DNA of 64,000 nucleotides from Liolophura sinensis (GCF_032854445.1 NC_088296.1:24127604-24191603), one strand, 5' to 3'. Shown: positions 10,701 through 21,362, counted from the stretch's first letter. Numbers and translations are program-made. Notes: generated by a model from the letters alone, not told the origin.

Positions 10701-12134
10701 ACTAATCATGAACTAGATAGTGCAGCCGGCGAGACTGTCAGTGTACTGAGTCATAGGACAGTGTTGATACAACTTGAGTGTATTATTGGCCATACATGTA
10801 CATATCTGAAAAGCTAAGAGAAGGGAAAAAAGATCATCAGACAAAAGAAATGTGAATACTTGAACTGGCAATATATTCTTCACTTCCGTGCATGCAGTTT
10901 CTCCAGTGGTACCACCAACCTGCGGATGGTCGAGGGTTTTCCCGGGTTCTGGCCGTTTTCCTCCTACCATAATGCTGGCCGCCGTCGTATAAATGAATAG
11001 AGTGTAAAAACCCACACAAACAAATACATAAATAAATGAATATTTACTTTACTAATAGTTAGCCTAATGGCTGCTTGGGTTGGATAGACATGCTAGAATA
11101 AGAGAGAGGCTTATGTACAAGTGATATAGATCTGATCAACACATCATCACTTACCGAAAACGACAAGCTCCATTAATTTGTCAACCTGACCTGAAGAACA
11201 CTGAAAAGTGCCATTGTCTCTTGGATACGATGCCGATGTGATGTATAACGAGTTTCCCGCAACCAGTTTCACATCTGCGGAAGTCCAAGGTGGTCTTGTC
11301 ACTGTTACCGGGGGTTCACCATATAGCACTGTTTTGCAGGGCATACCTGCTTCGACCTTGCACCATGACGTGAATAGATCCTCGTCAGGAATGGCAATGC
11401 CACATTTTAAAACAACTGTTTCTCCTTCCCACACAACATATGTACAGGTCGCACAAAAAAACAGAATCGGCAATGCTGCGAAAGAAAGAAACGGCCGGTA
11501 TCAAAATCTTGGCTCATTTTCTAGATGTGTACTATGTTTGTGTCCGGGGTATTTTGACTCGGTTTGGTTTTTCCATAAATCAAATATGGTGGTCAATACA
11601 TTCAAGTCAGACATTCCCAGAATCTTTATATTCCACCATATCACACCGTGGACAACAGTGGAAGTGCGAAATGACAGACATTCCCACAATCTTTATCTTC
11701 CACCATATCACACCGTGGGCAACAGTGGAAGTGCGAAATGACAAACATTCCCAAAATCTTTATCTTCCACCATATCACACCGTGAACAATAGTGGAAGTA
11801 CGAACTTGACACTCATTAGCCAGCCCTGAAGTTGCAGGGGATATTTCTAAAGGGGTGTGCAAGGAACACAGCAGTCCATTACGGGAATAACTCTTGTCTA
11901 ATATACCAATACACCCACAGATACAGGGTCACTGGGCTTTCAAAGCTTGACAACACCTGTGATACATGTAAAGTCACATTCAAAGTATAGAATAAAGTAT
12001 TACAGGCGAGGGAGTGCATTTGGTCGTCTCCAGTTCACAAGAGGTCATGTACACGTTACAAATACACGTGCACTCACACACATACACATATACTCACCAA
12101 ATACATACAAGACCAGTTTCCTTGTTATCTCCAT
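265..12134 (-). CDS. Gene 1: Ig-superfamily single-pass receptor with repeated cytoplasmic tail exons (10 exons, 3' end off window)
   Basis: Model by phase-matched exons, minus strand: 12134-12098, 11475-11155, 6566-6291, 4972-4706, 3912-3787, 3503-3348, 2680-2468, 1622-1581, 1290-1072, 513-265. All junctions are phase 1, and internal exon lengths (321, 276, 267, 126, 156, 213, 42, 219, 249) are all divisible by three, which would be very unlikely by chance. The predicted product has at least 635 residues: signal peptide (about 1-24), Ig V-like domain (to about 119), Ig C2-like (120-211), Ig I-set-like (212-300), stalk and membrane helix (about 312-332) with a Y-F-R-L-R-K stop-transfer, then a tail of more than 290 residues. 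No stop codon or 3' UTR was found, so the gene probably runs past the left edge. Likely a cell-surface adhesion or recognition receptor; ligand unknown. Paralogue names such as nectin-like or hemolin-like cannot be assigned without a search. Confidence 0.8.
514..1071 (-). other. intron of gene 1
   Basis: No open frame, RNA gene or known repeat is recognised in this AT-rich stretch. Confidence 0.5.
1072..1290 (-). CDS. Gene 1 exon 9: tail with KPG pentapeptide repeat
   Basis: 219 nt, phase 1 to 1, acceptor AAATAG, donor GTAAGA. After a short leader, about nine tandem five-residue units follow the pattern hydrophobic-I/V/T-K-P-G (IIKPG, IVKPG, MIKRG, MTKPG, TINPR, ITNPA, IIKPG, ITKFG). It then reads KVMPEMVKDEMPE and ends K-E-H just before the donor. 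A basic, proline- and glycine-rich repeat in a receptor tail would be disordered; I know no named domain for it. Confidence 0.75.
1581..1622 (-). CDS. Gene 1 exon 8: 42-nt microexon with Y-E-D-I motif
   Basis: Only 42 nt, flanked by acceptor TTTTGTAG and consensus donor GTGAGT, phase 1 to 1, so it can be included or skipped in frame. It codes V-Y-E-D-I-P-E-D-I-L-T-E-D-S. Y-E-D-I resembles the pYEEI-type ligand of Src-family SH2 domains and is followed by acidic residues. The minus-2 residue is His, so it does not fit the ITIM consensus. A role as a regulated phosphotyrosine switch is inference. Confidence 0.65.
1741..1771. repeat. (GA)n microsatellite
   Basis: About 15 uninterrupted AG dinucleotides, intronic in gene 1. 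Confidence 0.95.
2140..2445. repeat. minisatellite, about 21/22-bp half units
   Basis: About 13 imperfect units alternate between TTGCTATATTCTACAGAACA-like and TAGCTATACCCTGCAGAACA-like forms. The plus-strand frame happens to be open, but nothing supports translation. It lies immediately downstream of exon 7 in gene 1's intron. Confidence 0.85.
2468..2680 (-). CDS. Gene 1 exon 7: acidic cytoplasmic tail segment
   Basis: 213 nt, phase 1 to 1. Acceptor ATATTGCAG; donor GTTAGG is weaker than its neighbours. The peptide is acidic and polar (EVVSNEEETLETGAIPH at the start) and carries GVMPDED and NVIPEK, echoing the MPEN and MPEM units of exons 6 and 9. It ends V-E-E-H before the donor, almost the same end as exon 9. 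No known domain. Confidence 0.7.
3075..3240 (+). repeat. SINE type B, 3' part
   Basis: Contains CACCATAATGCTGGCCG followed by a GTACGG...ACAC-like tail, shared with copies at 10.9, 27.5 and 30.8 kb. The tRNA-like head is absent. It lies in the intron between exons 6 and 7 of gene 1. Confidence 0.75.
3348..3503 (-). CDS. Gene 1 exon 6: first cytoplasmic tail exon after the membrane exon
   Basis: 156 nt, phase 1 to 1; acceptor TGTTACAG, donor GTATAAG. The peptide has near-repeated ten-residue units around E-N-V/A (VMPENVMHER, MTENAIPAQV, ILENVIEHQG), so the internal repeat theme of the tail begins here. It joins exon 5 in phase just after the basic stop-transfer residues. Confidence 0.7.
3787..3912 (-). 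CDS. Gene 1 exon 5: transmembrane exon
   Basis: 126 nt, phase 1 to 1; acceptor CTCTGTAG, donor GTAAGG. After a short stalk (KVSPQQEAFYW) comes a hydrophobic helix (GGVALGVLLIGQSVTLCYF) and then R-L-R-K, giving a type I orientation with the Ig domains outside. The helix contains a Gln and a Thr, which are unusual but tolerated. Confidence 0.8.
4362..4552 (-). CDS. Gene 1 possible alternative last exon (soluble form)
   Basis: Between the third Ig exon and the membrane exon, an acceptor-like CTAACAATAG opens a phase-1 frame of 62 residues that ends in TGA at 4364-4362. The peptide starts with an acidic run (LEETEDMFCNRRDEV) and is then Ser/Asn-rich. Phase fits exon 4, so its use would give a three-Ig protein without the membrane helix. 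A chance open frame of this length is quite possible, and no polyadenylation signal was identified. Confidence 0.3.
4706..4972 (-). CDS. Gene 1 exon 4: third Ig domain (I-set-like)
   Basis: 267 nt, one Ig domain per exon, phase 1 to 1; acceptor GATTGTAG, donor GTGAGT. B-strand Cys in VNLTC, core Trp in ITWRYED and F-strand Cys in GTFTCLAVN are all present. The join from exon 3 reads I-K-Y-K-P-R, the linker usual between adjacent Ig domains of adhesion receptors. Contains N-Q-S, a possible glycosylation site. Confidence 0.85.
4973..6290 (-). other. intron of gene 1
   Basis: About 1.3 kb without a recognisable exon or repeat on either strand. Confidence 0.5.
6291..6566 (-). CDS. Gene 1 exon 3: second Ig domain (C2-like)
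   Basis: 276 nt, phase 1 to 1; acceptor TTTGCACTGCAG, donor GTATGT. Starts V-G-V-E-N-L-T-V. Cysteines in VTFTCESEGGNP and LACIAQQ, and Trp in ITWEIP, mark a complete Ig fold. N-L-T is a possible N-glycan site. The GGNPAPTITW core is typical of CD80/nectin-type C2 domains, but the family cannot be named from this alone. Confidence 0.85.
6567..8196 (-). other. intron of gene 1, left part
   Basis: No exon is recognised. Short open frames near 7044 (plus) and 7638 (minus) have no family features. Confidence 0.45.
8197..8700. repeat. 24-bp minisatellite, 21 copies
   Basis: Twenty-one head-to-tail 24-bp units with mostly single-base differences. Because 24 is a multiple of three, several frames stay open: plus strand STTYCHNE or VPLIVTMR repeats, minus strand GTLIVTIS repeats. 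No start context, splice signal or conserved flanking frame supports translation; it lies in an intron of gene 1. Confidence 0.95.
8837..9930. repeat. G-rich degenerate minisatellite, about 20-23 bp
   Basis: Strongly strand-biased GGGTAAGGGTAAYAGGNTGG-like units run for 1.1 kb. They are interrupted by copies of a longer block (9353-9445, 9497-9585, 9905-9990) containing GTGTTTGTCTTTCCTTA and ending TTATTTCCCTTCATATTTGT. Intronic to gene 1. The G-runs could form quadruplexes; this is not the canonical TTAGGG telomere repeat. Confidence 0.85.
10285..10670 (+). other. unassigned open frames
   Basis: Two overlapping plus-strand frames, one acidic (DLDESDGIESTDEEW) and the next ending FNRLLRDYMHLT, could be one frame interrupted by an indel. 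The acidic start recalls piggyBac-like transposase N-termini, but no catalytic motif is seen. Confidence 0.15.
10895..11045 (+). repeat. SINE type B, 3' part
   Basis: Contains ACCTGCGGATGGTCG, ACCATAATGCTGGCCGCCG and an AATAAATAAA-like tail. Lies in the intron just downstream of gene 1 exon 2. Confidence 0.8.
11155..11475 (-). CDS. Gene 1 exon 2: rest of signal peptide and first Ig domain (V-like)
   Basis: 321 nt, phase 1 to 1; acceptor CTTTCTTTCGCAG, donor GTAAGT. The exon opens with LPILFFCATCTY, completing the hydrophobic signal peptide begun in exon 1. An Ig domain follows: Cys in VVLKC, Trp in FTSWCK, and DNGTFQC at strand F. Extra cysteines (SWCK, MPCKT) may form a second bridge. A plus-strand open frame over the same bases is its shadow. 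Confidence 0.85.
11611..11811. repeat. 67-bp tandem repeat, 3 copies
   Basis: Units begin ACATTCCCA at 11611, 11678 and 11745 and contain CACCATATCACACCGTG. Located in the first intron of gene 1. Confidence 0.9.
12098..12134 (-). CDS. Gene 1 exon 1: start codon and first half of signal peptide
   Basis: ATG at 12134 in good context (G at +4), coding MEITRKLVLYVF plus one base, then donor GTGAGT. The phase-1 end joins exon 2 to give a continuous hydrophobic signal peptide (LVLYVFALPILFFC). The positive residues R-K before the hydrophobic core fit a secretory signal. Missed by a simple open-frame search because it is 37 nt. Confidence 0.75.
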
Positions 12135-12310
12135 GGATGCGTGAAGACGTGTGAAGAATAGACAGTGTAATACAGAGTCACTGAGTCTGTCGTGGCTGTG
12201 ATATTTTATGATATTACTATTTCCGGTAGTATAGAACACTGGGATTCACAGAGTAAAACGCTCTGCCTTCAGAATACACACACACATATATATGTACATG
12301 TATGTGTGGA
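12135..12310 (-). promoter_or_regulatory. probable 5' UTR and promoter-side region of gene 1
   Basis: Upstream of the ATG lies about 110 nt without an in-frame start and then an ATATATATG/TGTGTGTG stretch (12270-12305) that could be TATA-like. No element is distinct enough to call. Confidence 0.25.
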
Positions 12311-12538
12311 GGTATTTAGTTATAAACAGTAATAAATAAATGAGACGTCTGCGGAAGTTAATATTGTGTACTTTACAATTTTGTCCACGCGTTTAGCGTA
12401 TTTGTTTGCAGCTGTTGGCCAACTTCCCGTTTTTCTCGTGGAGACACTGAAAAACCACTAGCCTTCAAAACATTTTATATTAATATTTAGTGATAGTTTC
12501 ATATTTTTTATATAGGATTCTGTTTTTCACATAACTGA

Positions 12539-12884
12539 GAGTCCGCTTCGGGACCGGTAGATCCAGGATCAATCCTTGATCGAGTCACACCTAAGACTTT
12601 AAAAGAGGAAGTTGTAACTTCCTCGCTTGGCGTTCAGCCTGAAGGGGAATAGTGCAACGACTGGTTGACCCGTATCAGTGTAATGGCACGGGTGGGGCGA
12701 CTTACTTACCTTCGGTAAGTCGTCTCAGTGAAGCAGCACTAGATAAAAGAGCGGTGGAAATCTGTCCTGCTACAAGGAGGCACATTACACGTACATGCAC
12801 CCTAAGGATTCCTTCGTCGTCATATGACTGAAACATTGTTGAGTACAACGTTAAACCCCAAGTACTCACTCACTCACTCATAAC
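12539..12884 (-). repeat. SINE type A, near full length
   Basis: On the minus strand it runs from GAGTGAGTGAGTAC through TTTAACGTT, TCATATGACGACGAAGGA and TCTTTTATCTAGTGCTGCTT, then a hairpin-prone CGACTTACCGAAGGTAAG and an end with TCGATCAAGGATTGATCC. Same family as 15.76, 21.36 and 31.44 kb. Lies between genes 1 and 2. Confidence 0.85.
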
Positions 12885-13391
12885 TGAGAATGCCACAGGC
12901 ATGAAAAAAACCCAAACACTGTGTAAGTTTAAGCTGGAGGTCATTTTAAGACGTTATTAAGCTGAGGCCTGGCTCAGGCGTAGCACTGCTGGCGATAGCA
13001 ACATGACTACGCGGCAAACATAGTTCCTTGATATCACCGCCGGCTATACTGATGAATAATGAATTAATAACTACAGTTGGCCATGCCGGAAAGTGTGAAT
13101 TCAGCCCGCAACAGAGGATGACAGACCGCGTCTATACCGAGAGACCGGTGTTTTGCTATCAGTCGTGATCACCACTTTGATCGTGCAGGGATGTTTGAAT
13201 AGTTTAATTTATCGGGGCGTCATTGTGAAACTTGATTACGGAAAACTGTTCATTTTTCTCACAGAAGTGCTTGTTTTAGGACATGATCATACGCTAAATT
13301 AGGTGAAAGGTGGCGGCTTTGAAATGACATTCTGCGGAGAACACGTTACTGAAACTTGTGTGATTTCAGACAAAAACCAGAGCTTATTCAA

Positions 13392-13590
13392 GGTACAGAA
13401 ACAGGTGAATTAGGGACCCGAGAAATGCCCTATGCTGAACAGTGTTCATGTGGATTTGGTACAGAAACAACTGAATTAGGGACCCGAGAAATGTCTCTAT
13501 GCTGAACAGTGTTTATGTGGATTAGGTACAGAAACAACTGAATTAGGGACCCGAGAAATGTTTCTATGCTGAACTGTGTTTATGTCAATT
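13392..13590. repeat. 66/67-bp tandem repeat, 3 copies
   Basis: Units start GGTACAGAAAC at 13392, 13458 and 13525 and contain TTAGGGACCCGAGAAATG. No coding signal. Confidence 0.9.
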
Positions 13591-15604
13591 AGCGTTTGAT
13601 GAAGTGGATGCATTTGTCGCAGGATAAAACAGCCAGTATGAAAACCGACTTTCAAGCAATGGAATTTTATCCTACTGATAGTCGTGTGTAATTGATTAAA
13701 TACGAAAAATATGTCATGGCTTTATGTCACTACAGAACACTGCAGTCATAGGATAAAAACGTGACTTACTGCGGATGAAAATTAAACAATGACGACTCCC
13801 TAGACGTAGTTTCTAAATTGTCGAACCCAGAAGAAGTTATGGCATATACCAAGTAATCCATATTGTCTTAGCACAAATATGAAGACCAGACTTTGTAGGC
13901 GTGCTCATCTTGCCGTTACACCCGTAACAACCGTGCTACAAAGGCATATGTAACGGCCAAACTCTTGAAAATATTTTTGAGCTCGTCGTAAAGTTGTGTG
14001 CTGGAATGCCCCAATGAATTGTGCGTGTGCTAAAATATCTGCAAAGCGGTAAGAAAGCTTGTCAGAAACGTGTTGTTTGTCATGTCAGGGGGCTATTGTG
14101 CAAAAGTTTGAAAGTATATTGATTAATGCATATGACTTGGTCCCTGATTTTGTTGTTCTTATGATTTAGTCAATCTTCTGTACCTATAAGTAGCCCAGCA
14201 TACCTCTACCTTTACTCTAACTCAAGTAGATACATCCCTATATTTACTTTTCTGGGAGTAGTGCCAGAGTGCTGCCCTTTCGCACTGCAGGCACTTATCT
14301 TGTGTCTCATGCAAAAGTACAGACATGCACAAATATGCGCGCTAAATTTCAGCGGCCTGACCTTTATTCATTAGCAGCCTCTCCATCTTGGAGATCATCG
14401 CCTCATGTTAAAATGACTTTCGTACTTATATAAGTATTTACTGACCATTTTAAAATTTTACAGAACTGAATAACTGAGTTTTGATCACACAGGTGAATCA
14501 GGTTTTTTTGCTGTACCTGAAATATTGCAGCATTTGAAGGCTTGAAAATGAACCAGGTTGTGATGGGAGACGTTCGGGAGTCTCCACACACCGGAGGCGA
14601 CATTGTTTGACGGTTTAACATGGCCACAGACCCCCATTAGTTTCCCATAAGCGATAATGTTAACGTTTAACGCTGTAGCTCAGTCCCAAACATTCCGTGG
14701 CCAATAAGCTTTGGTGTATACCTGGCGCAGCCTGTGAAAAAGAATCCATGAAAATCTTGACACAGCTTGACCGTCAAAATCTGGACCTTTCTATGCCGGC
14801 AGCTGGGAGGGGTGCCTAGCAACGCCAAGGGGAAGTCACTCGCAGCCTCATCACCACCAATATCCTTGTGTAGTCTCGCCCCAGAATTTCAAACTTTCAT
14901 CATCAAAACTCATACCTCCCCAAAGTGTAGACAATTTCCATCATTTTGATACCAAGCATGCACCTGTACATCAAAAACGGCAGGCTGGCAGCAAAAAAGA
15001 CTTTATACCCTAAAATACACGGAATTACATTCGTCCCTACCGAAAAACGGAAGTTGTAATGGGGTTCTGTGTCCACATGTACTCCTTACAAGGCATGCGT
15101 CGCTCTCTACCTTTTGCTTTACATAACTGCCATCACTAGTCAAGCTTGACCTTCGGCGCCTGTGCGACGCACATATGTTTGTTGAGGTCTAGACTCATCA
15201 CGTGTATCCTCCCGCGGAACTATTTACTCAGGATTCATCAATAAGGTTTTGGTTAGAATCATGTTGCACATGCTCTAGATAAAGATGCATGTGTATACAG
15301 TAAGAGACAAAGGTTAATAGCTAGTGTTTTCTGACATCACTTCTTGCCTCGTGACCTCGGCGTTGTTTAACATTTCTGTACAGAATTTACAAGCGGTGGC
15401 AATGATGTAAAGCAAACGGTAGATAGAGAAGCATGCACTGTAAGGAGTATGAGTTTAACATCGCAGTAGCGGTGTTTGTTGTGTAACGAGATGCAGCTTG
15501 TTTGGCATTGAGTTGAATCCTGAAAGTGTACACGATTGTGCCATCGTTTCGTGCCATCGCCTGGCCTGAGGTGCAAAGTGACAGCAATCTGGCACTACCC
15601 CAAG
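13591..15604. other. intergenic, no gene recognised
   Basis: A minus-strand frame at 14627-14520 starts with ATG and ends at a possible CAG/GTACAG donor, but it has no recognisable domain and no partner exon, so it is not called. Nothing else stands out. Confidence 0.4.
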
Positions 15605-15756
15605 AGAAGTGAATCTAACGGTGTTTGACTCTACTGGAGTGTAAGCAAAGGTAGAGCTATGTAAGGCTAACCTATCACTAAGATAATTCCCAACCAGACA
15701 GATGGCACAAGTGAAATATCGATGTCATGTCTCTAACCGGTACCGTCCAGTTGAGA

Positions 15757-16050
15757 TGTAAGTGAGTGAGTGCTTGGGGGTTTAACGTGGGACAATTTTT
15801 CAGTCACATGACGACAAAGGAGTCCTTAGGTTGCATGCAATGTGTTGCAGGAAGGACTTTCACCGATCTTTTATCTAGTGCTGCTTCACTTATAGGACGT
15901 ACCAAAGGCAAGACAGCTGTCCCAGCCGAGCCATAATACTGATACGGGTCAAGCAGGCGTTGCACGATTCCATTCTTGCTGAACGCCAAAATGTCTTAGG
16001 TGTGACCCAACGCAGAATTGTCTCTGAATTTACCGCCTCCCTAAGTGGAC
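15757..16050 (+). repeat. SINE type A
   Basis: TAAGTGAGTGAGTGCTTGGG start, then TTTTTCAGTCACATGACGAC and TCTTTTATCTAGTGCTGCTT; diverged 3' end. Confidence 0.8.
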
Positions 16051-16559
16051 GCTCTACCAACAGTACTATCACGCGGTCACAGTTGTGATGAAACAGAGGG
16101 ACATAAATAGACACTGGTACATACAGATTACAACTTGCGTCAGAACATAAAAGAGAAATCGTAAAAGAGGAAAATTGGCTTCAAGAAAAACTGGCCTTTA
16201 TAGACTTAGAACGCCAAAAATCTACAGTGCATATACAACACTATAACACGCAAAGAAAAACATGGACTAGCACAGGTTTGTCGTATACTGTATATCACAG
16301 TAGAGTTTGAACACATAGGATCGTAGATTTTTTAGCGTGAGCGGTGTTTCTCCTTTTTGGAGCGTGTTAAACCTAATACTCAAGTTTACACTCGCGTATA
16401 TTGTCATACGGGTAACGCGAAAGAGTCTCTGCATTCGCTGAACGCAAACAAACCCATTGAAAGCACACGTTCGACGCTGTTTAATACCATGGCGAAAGTT
16501 ATCTATCATAAATATGTGACCACAGCTGAGGCAGTTCCCCCTGTTCAAGTCCCTGTCTA

Positions 16560-18640
16560 TACCATAATCATTTTTCCAGTCTGTGCCACTCTCAAATCAA
16601 AGATTAACTACAGTGTGAAGCATAAACCTGTAACAAATCAATATGGAGTATGCAAAGATTTCAACGAAAATGTTTTCAACCAACACTTAATGGATGAGTC
16701 CGCAGGAATTATAGATTGCATAATAAATTTCGAAGCGGCTGTGAATGAATGGTCAAATCTAATCCAGCATGTTTTAAATAAACATGTTCCCCTGAAAACA
16801 AGACGAGTCTAATACATTCCAAAACCTCCATGGGTTACAAAAGATATTTTGAATTCTATGCATCACCGAGGTATCTACAAACAAAAGGGACATGAGGCAA
16901 ATCTGTATGGACAATAAAAATGCTTATACAAAGAAGAGGTAATTCTCAAATGACTTGAAAGAAATTGTATCTTCGTCGAACGGAATCTGGGAGATCTTGA
17001 CAAAATATAATCCTAAACAAAAGAGTTTGATGGATATTAGGAATGTAAACAAAGACAATTTTGTTTAAAGTGGTTAAAAACTCAGAAAACAAGTTGAGGG
17101 AAAAGTTCCTCATGAGACCTTTTACTCCATACCAGATATCCTGTATGTTTCTCTCTAACAATACACTTTAAACCTTGATAAAGATAAGGCCAGAGATACA
17201 GACAATGTCAACGCTAATCTTCTTTCATCAGCGACCCCCATTTTTGCAAAATCTTTAACCATGCTAATAAGCAAATGTCTTATGACCAGTTCTTTTCCAA
17301 ACAGTTGAAAATTGCTAAAGTTATCCCTCTTCACAAAGGGGGTCCAAAGGATAAAGTTGAAAATTATCGTCCAATGTTTCCTCTACCCATTGTTTCATTG
17401 AACGACATGTACATAACAGTTTATTTTTATGAGTGTCTCTCAAATTTTAAAATTATTGCATGAAAATCGATCTGTAGGTCGCATCTTACACTCTTTGAAA
17501 ATGCACTGCTGAAAATGGTTGAGCATTGGCGTAAGGCAATAGATAATGGGGAAGTTATTGGAACCGTACCTGTAGATTTCAAGAAGATATTTGATAATGT
17601 AAATCACGATACATTACTTAAAAAACTAAAGTATACAAAATTCACTCAACTACGCTTACTCTTTCCCAGTCCTACCTATCTCGTAGGCAACGGAGGGTTG
17701 TTGTTGGGGGAGAAATGCCCGATACCATGGATATTAAGGCCGGAGTCCTGCAAGGCTCCATATTGGGGACTTTTGATTTTATATATAAATGATCTACCAT
17801 TATTTATAAATAACAATGACAACTCTCTTGACAACTTTGCTGATGACACAACTATATACTGCCCTCCAGACAGTATGTCTGACATTGAGCGCAATCTTTA
17901 CGGCGGTATGGATTCCATCAAAGACTGTTACGACAAAAAACTCATGTTCATTTACCCCCCAAAAATCTAAATACATGATACTGGGCCCCAGGTTAAGGCT
18001 GCAGTTAATTAAACATGCTCTTTTCTCTGTTATGCTTGATGGAAATAAACTCGAACGAGTCAGTAATGCTAATCTGCTTGGTATTTATATTGATGAATAT
18101 CTTTTTGGGAACACACAAATCAAAAATGTGTGTTAAAGGTTTCTCAGTAGTTGGGGATTGTATAAAGGGGGAGAGCTCTTGTAACACGTCATTGTAGTGA
18201 TATTTTAAGTCTTATGTTCTTCATCACTTTGATTACTGCTCTTCAGTATGGGGAAACTGTTCCATTAAAAATAGGAAAAGGATGGTCAGGTTACACAGAA
18301 TAAATGCTTGTTTAGTTCTACAAGAAGACTTACACACATCTGAAAACACTTTACTTGCAAAACTAAAACTAATGCGTTTTAACAAAGGGATAAATTACAA
18401 AATTCCTTGCATCCTGTATAAAGCAGTACATAACCTATGATCAAACTACATTAAACAACTTTTCCCTCCAAACAAACAGCTGCACAATATTCTTCTTAGA
18501 TCAACCCAACAGGTATCCACATATAGGCATCAAACTATGGAGCTGCCTCCAAATCCACATAAAAGAAGTCCCTCCCCTATCAAGCTTTCAATCACGCTAC
18601 TTAAAATTAGACAACACCTGGAGTTTGAAATTTGAGAGGG
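16560..18640 (+). pseudogene. decayed non-LTR retrotransposon (LINE) ORF2
   Basis: Plus-strand frames broken by stops and shifts carry the order of a LINE ORF2: a post-endonuclease linker (NKHVPLKTRRV then PPWVTKDIL), RT block with ENYRPMFPLPIVS, VPVDFKKIFDNVNHD, LYINDLPLF and FADDTTIY (the FADD catalytic box), then thumb (NANLLGIYID) and C-terminal tail. Resembles CR1/L2-type elements; clade not fixed. Not functional. Confidence 0.75.
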
Positions 18641-19560
18641 AGTAAAAACTGAAAATTAGTGTAAAATACATGTGAATAGGCGATGTGTTAGAATAGAAAT
18701 AATGACCTGCGGTCTCGTCCAAAAAACAATGGACATTTCCTTTCTCACTACAGTTATCACATCGTATAGGCAGTAAATGAAGCAATTATTTCTTAAATAA
18801 CCTCATTTGTTCAGCTATTCGATATAGTGCCGTTCTTTTCGAATGAATATTTCCAATTGGCTGTAATTTTCTTTTTTCCAGAATATTGGAGTTTTGTCGT
18901 AACTGTTCACTTTGGAGTGTAATCCTCATAGAACGCCTTTAGATGTGGCAGATTATCTCCGGTGGATACAAATATGACGAACTTGACTGACTAACTTGTC
19001 AAACTATTTAGTATATCGCCATACATATGTTACTTTTATTACAGTGCTCCAATATCAGGTAGAAAATTCTTCCGTGAAATTGCATGTCTACCCTTTATTT
19101 TCAAATACAAATATTTAGCCCATGGTAGGTTTCAGAATTTAACCCTTACGATGGCAGACAGTTCTGTGGGTGCATCAAACCAGAGTGTCCGGAGTAAACC
19201 ATCGTGGTTATATTAGGTTACCAGTCAGCTACTCTACCATGTGTGACTTCTCTCCTACTGGTGACAGCTGGAAGTAAAAGACCTCTCTGGTGAAAAGCAA
19301 ACGGTGATCAGCGAGCTTACAGCCAGGCAACACAGGAGAGAGCTGTCGACAGGTTATTGCCATGAATACAAACATTGGAAGTTTGATATCTCCCGCGCAG
19401 GTTGTGTGGGCACTCTGTACATATTCAAGTGAGGCGACGTTTCTAGAGGTGACACAGGGTCAATGTCGCATAGTGCTGGTTATATAGTTTTACTTTAGGG
19501 TCTCAACGAGAGATGGATTAGACTTCATACACTCCGTTCACGGGATCACGGGATTTAGAT

Positions 19561-20490
19561 ATAAAAATCAAACAGCCATTATTAATGTGATAAACCACCA
19601 CTTTAATGTAAAACACAGAAGATCCTTTTATTTAATCACACAACTGTGTTGATCTTTGCACATATTACATATAGAAATCAAACAGCCGTTTTCAGTCTCA
19701 TAAACCACCACTTTAATGTAAAACACACAAGATCCTTTCATTTAATCACACAACTGTGTTGATCTTTGCACATATTACATATAAAAATCAAACAGCCGTT
19801 TTCAGTCTCATAAACCACCACTTTAATGTAAAACACAGATGATCCTTTTATTTAACCACACAACTGTGTTGATGTTTGCATATATTACATACAAAAATAA
19901 AATAGCCATTATCAGTCTCATAAACCACCACTTTAATGTAAAACACACAAGATCCTTTCATTTAATCACACAACTGTGTTGATGTTTGCACATATTACAT
20001 ACAAAAATAAAACAGCCATTATTAATCTGATAAACCACCACTTTAATGCAAAACACACAAGATCCTTTCATTTAATCACACAACTGTGTTGATCTTTGCA
20101 CATATTACATATAAAAATAAAACAGCCATTATCAGTCTCATAAACCACCACTTTAATGTAAAACACAGATGATCCTTTCATTCAATCGCACAACTATGGT
20201 CATGTTTGCACATATTACATATAAAAAAAAACCGCCATTATCAGTCTCACAAGCCATCACTTTAATGTAAAACACAGATGACCCTTTCATTTAATCACAC
20301 AACTGTGTTGATCTTTGTACATATTACATATAAAAATAAAACCGCCATTATCAGTCTCACAAGCCATCACTTTAATGTAAAACACAGATGATCCTTTCAT
20401 TTAATCAAACAACTGTGTTGATCTTTGCACATATTACATATAAAAATAAAACCGCCATTATCAGTCTAATAAACTACTACTTTAGACATA
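19561..20490. repeat. 110-bp satellite, 8 units plus a partial
   Basis: Units start ATAAAAATMAAACAGCC at 19561, 19671, 19781, 19891, 20001, 20111, 20221, 20330 and 20440 (partial); the period is 110 bp, once 109. Each has CACCACTTTAATGTAAAACA and the imperfect palindrome CACAACTGTGTTG. One isolated unit lies in the duplicate segment at 23.6 kb. Confidence 0.95.
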
Positions 20491-21212
20491 AACCACCAAG
20501 ATATGGAAAAGTTACCACTTTTAAACTGTTTTAATTTAATATGACTCATGGTACTAGCGGGGATTCCCCGAAGCCATGGACGTTTCCTGATGGCCAGCCC
20601 AGCTTCCGTCTGCCTTGATCTACTGGAACCCGAAATCGTATGGGTGGTAGATAGAGTGGGTTATATGTTGGGACATTACTAGGTGTCAATCACCAGGGAT
20701 GGATCCTATATTCCACTTCCTGCTGCCGTCCTGCTGGAAGATGGCAGTAGTGAATGCAAACAAACAAAGGTGACCACCTTTGAGTCAACGAACCGAACCC
20801 ACATGTATGCCGCCCCAGGGGACAGTCAACATGCTGCTAGTTTAGAAGACGGGTAAGTTCCACTATACCTGAGCCTTCTGCTGGAGGTGTTTTTTCACCC
20901 AGGTGTAGGGTAACCAGAGTAAGCATTATGAGCGTAAGAACTCGGGCAAGCGCTGTTTTCATGCCTACATCGGAGAAGACCGTATAGAGGCTCACAAGCC
21001 AGATCGCCGAGGGATAGGGCCGACGAAACTTTGAAGCGTGGTTAACTTCAGAACCCTGATAAGGGCCTCAGAGTCAGTATTTGCTCTGGAAGGTCAGTTT
21101 GTTCTTACCCTCCTCTGGCATCTCCACTCTCAACAGTCAGAAAACACAGCACCATGAGGTATGTAGCCTCTGCGACACCGTAGTGCGATGTAAGTGGCAG
21201 ACAGAGCCAAGA
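20491..21212. other. spacer between duplicated segments
   Basis: No gene is recognised. It is moderately GC-rich compared with its flanks and could be part of an unidentified mobile element. Confidence 0.35.
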
Positions 21213-21362
21213 AAAGTGAATGTAAATGTGTTTCGCTCCACTGGAGCGTAGGCAGAGGTAAGACTATATATGGCTAACCTATCACAAAGATAATTCCCAA
21301 CCAGACAGTTGGTGCAAGTGAAATATCGATGTCATGTCTCTAACCGGTAACGTCCAGTTGAG

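Larger units (their letters stand above)
15605..20490. repeat. segmental duplication, copy 1
   Basis: Shares order and sequence with 21213-23690: the same lead-in (AACCTATCAC.AAGATAATT), a type A SINE at the same place, LINE 3' coding and 3' UTR, then satellite. Copy 1 keeps about 2 kb of LINE body and eight satellite units. Because both copies contain the SINE, it inserted before the duplication. Confidence 0.75.

Noticed and set aside
11208-11741. 177-residue plus-strand open frame
   Set aside because: It is antisense to the Ig exon 11475-11155 and runs into the 67-bp tandem repeat.
14520-14627. Possible first exon, ATG to CAG/GTACAG on minus
   Set aside because: No partner exon, domain or signal peptide; likely chance.
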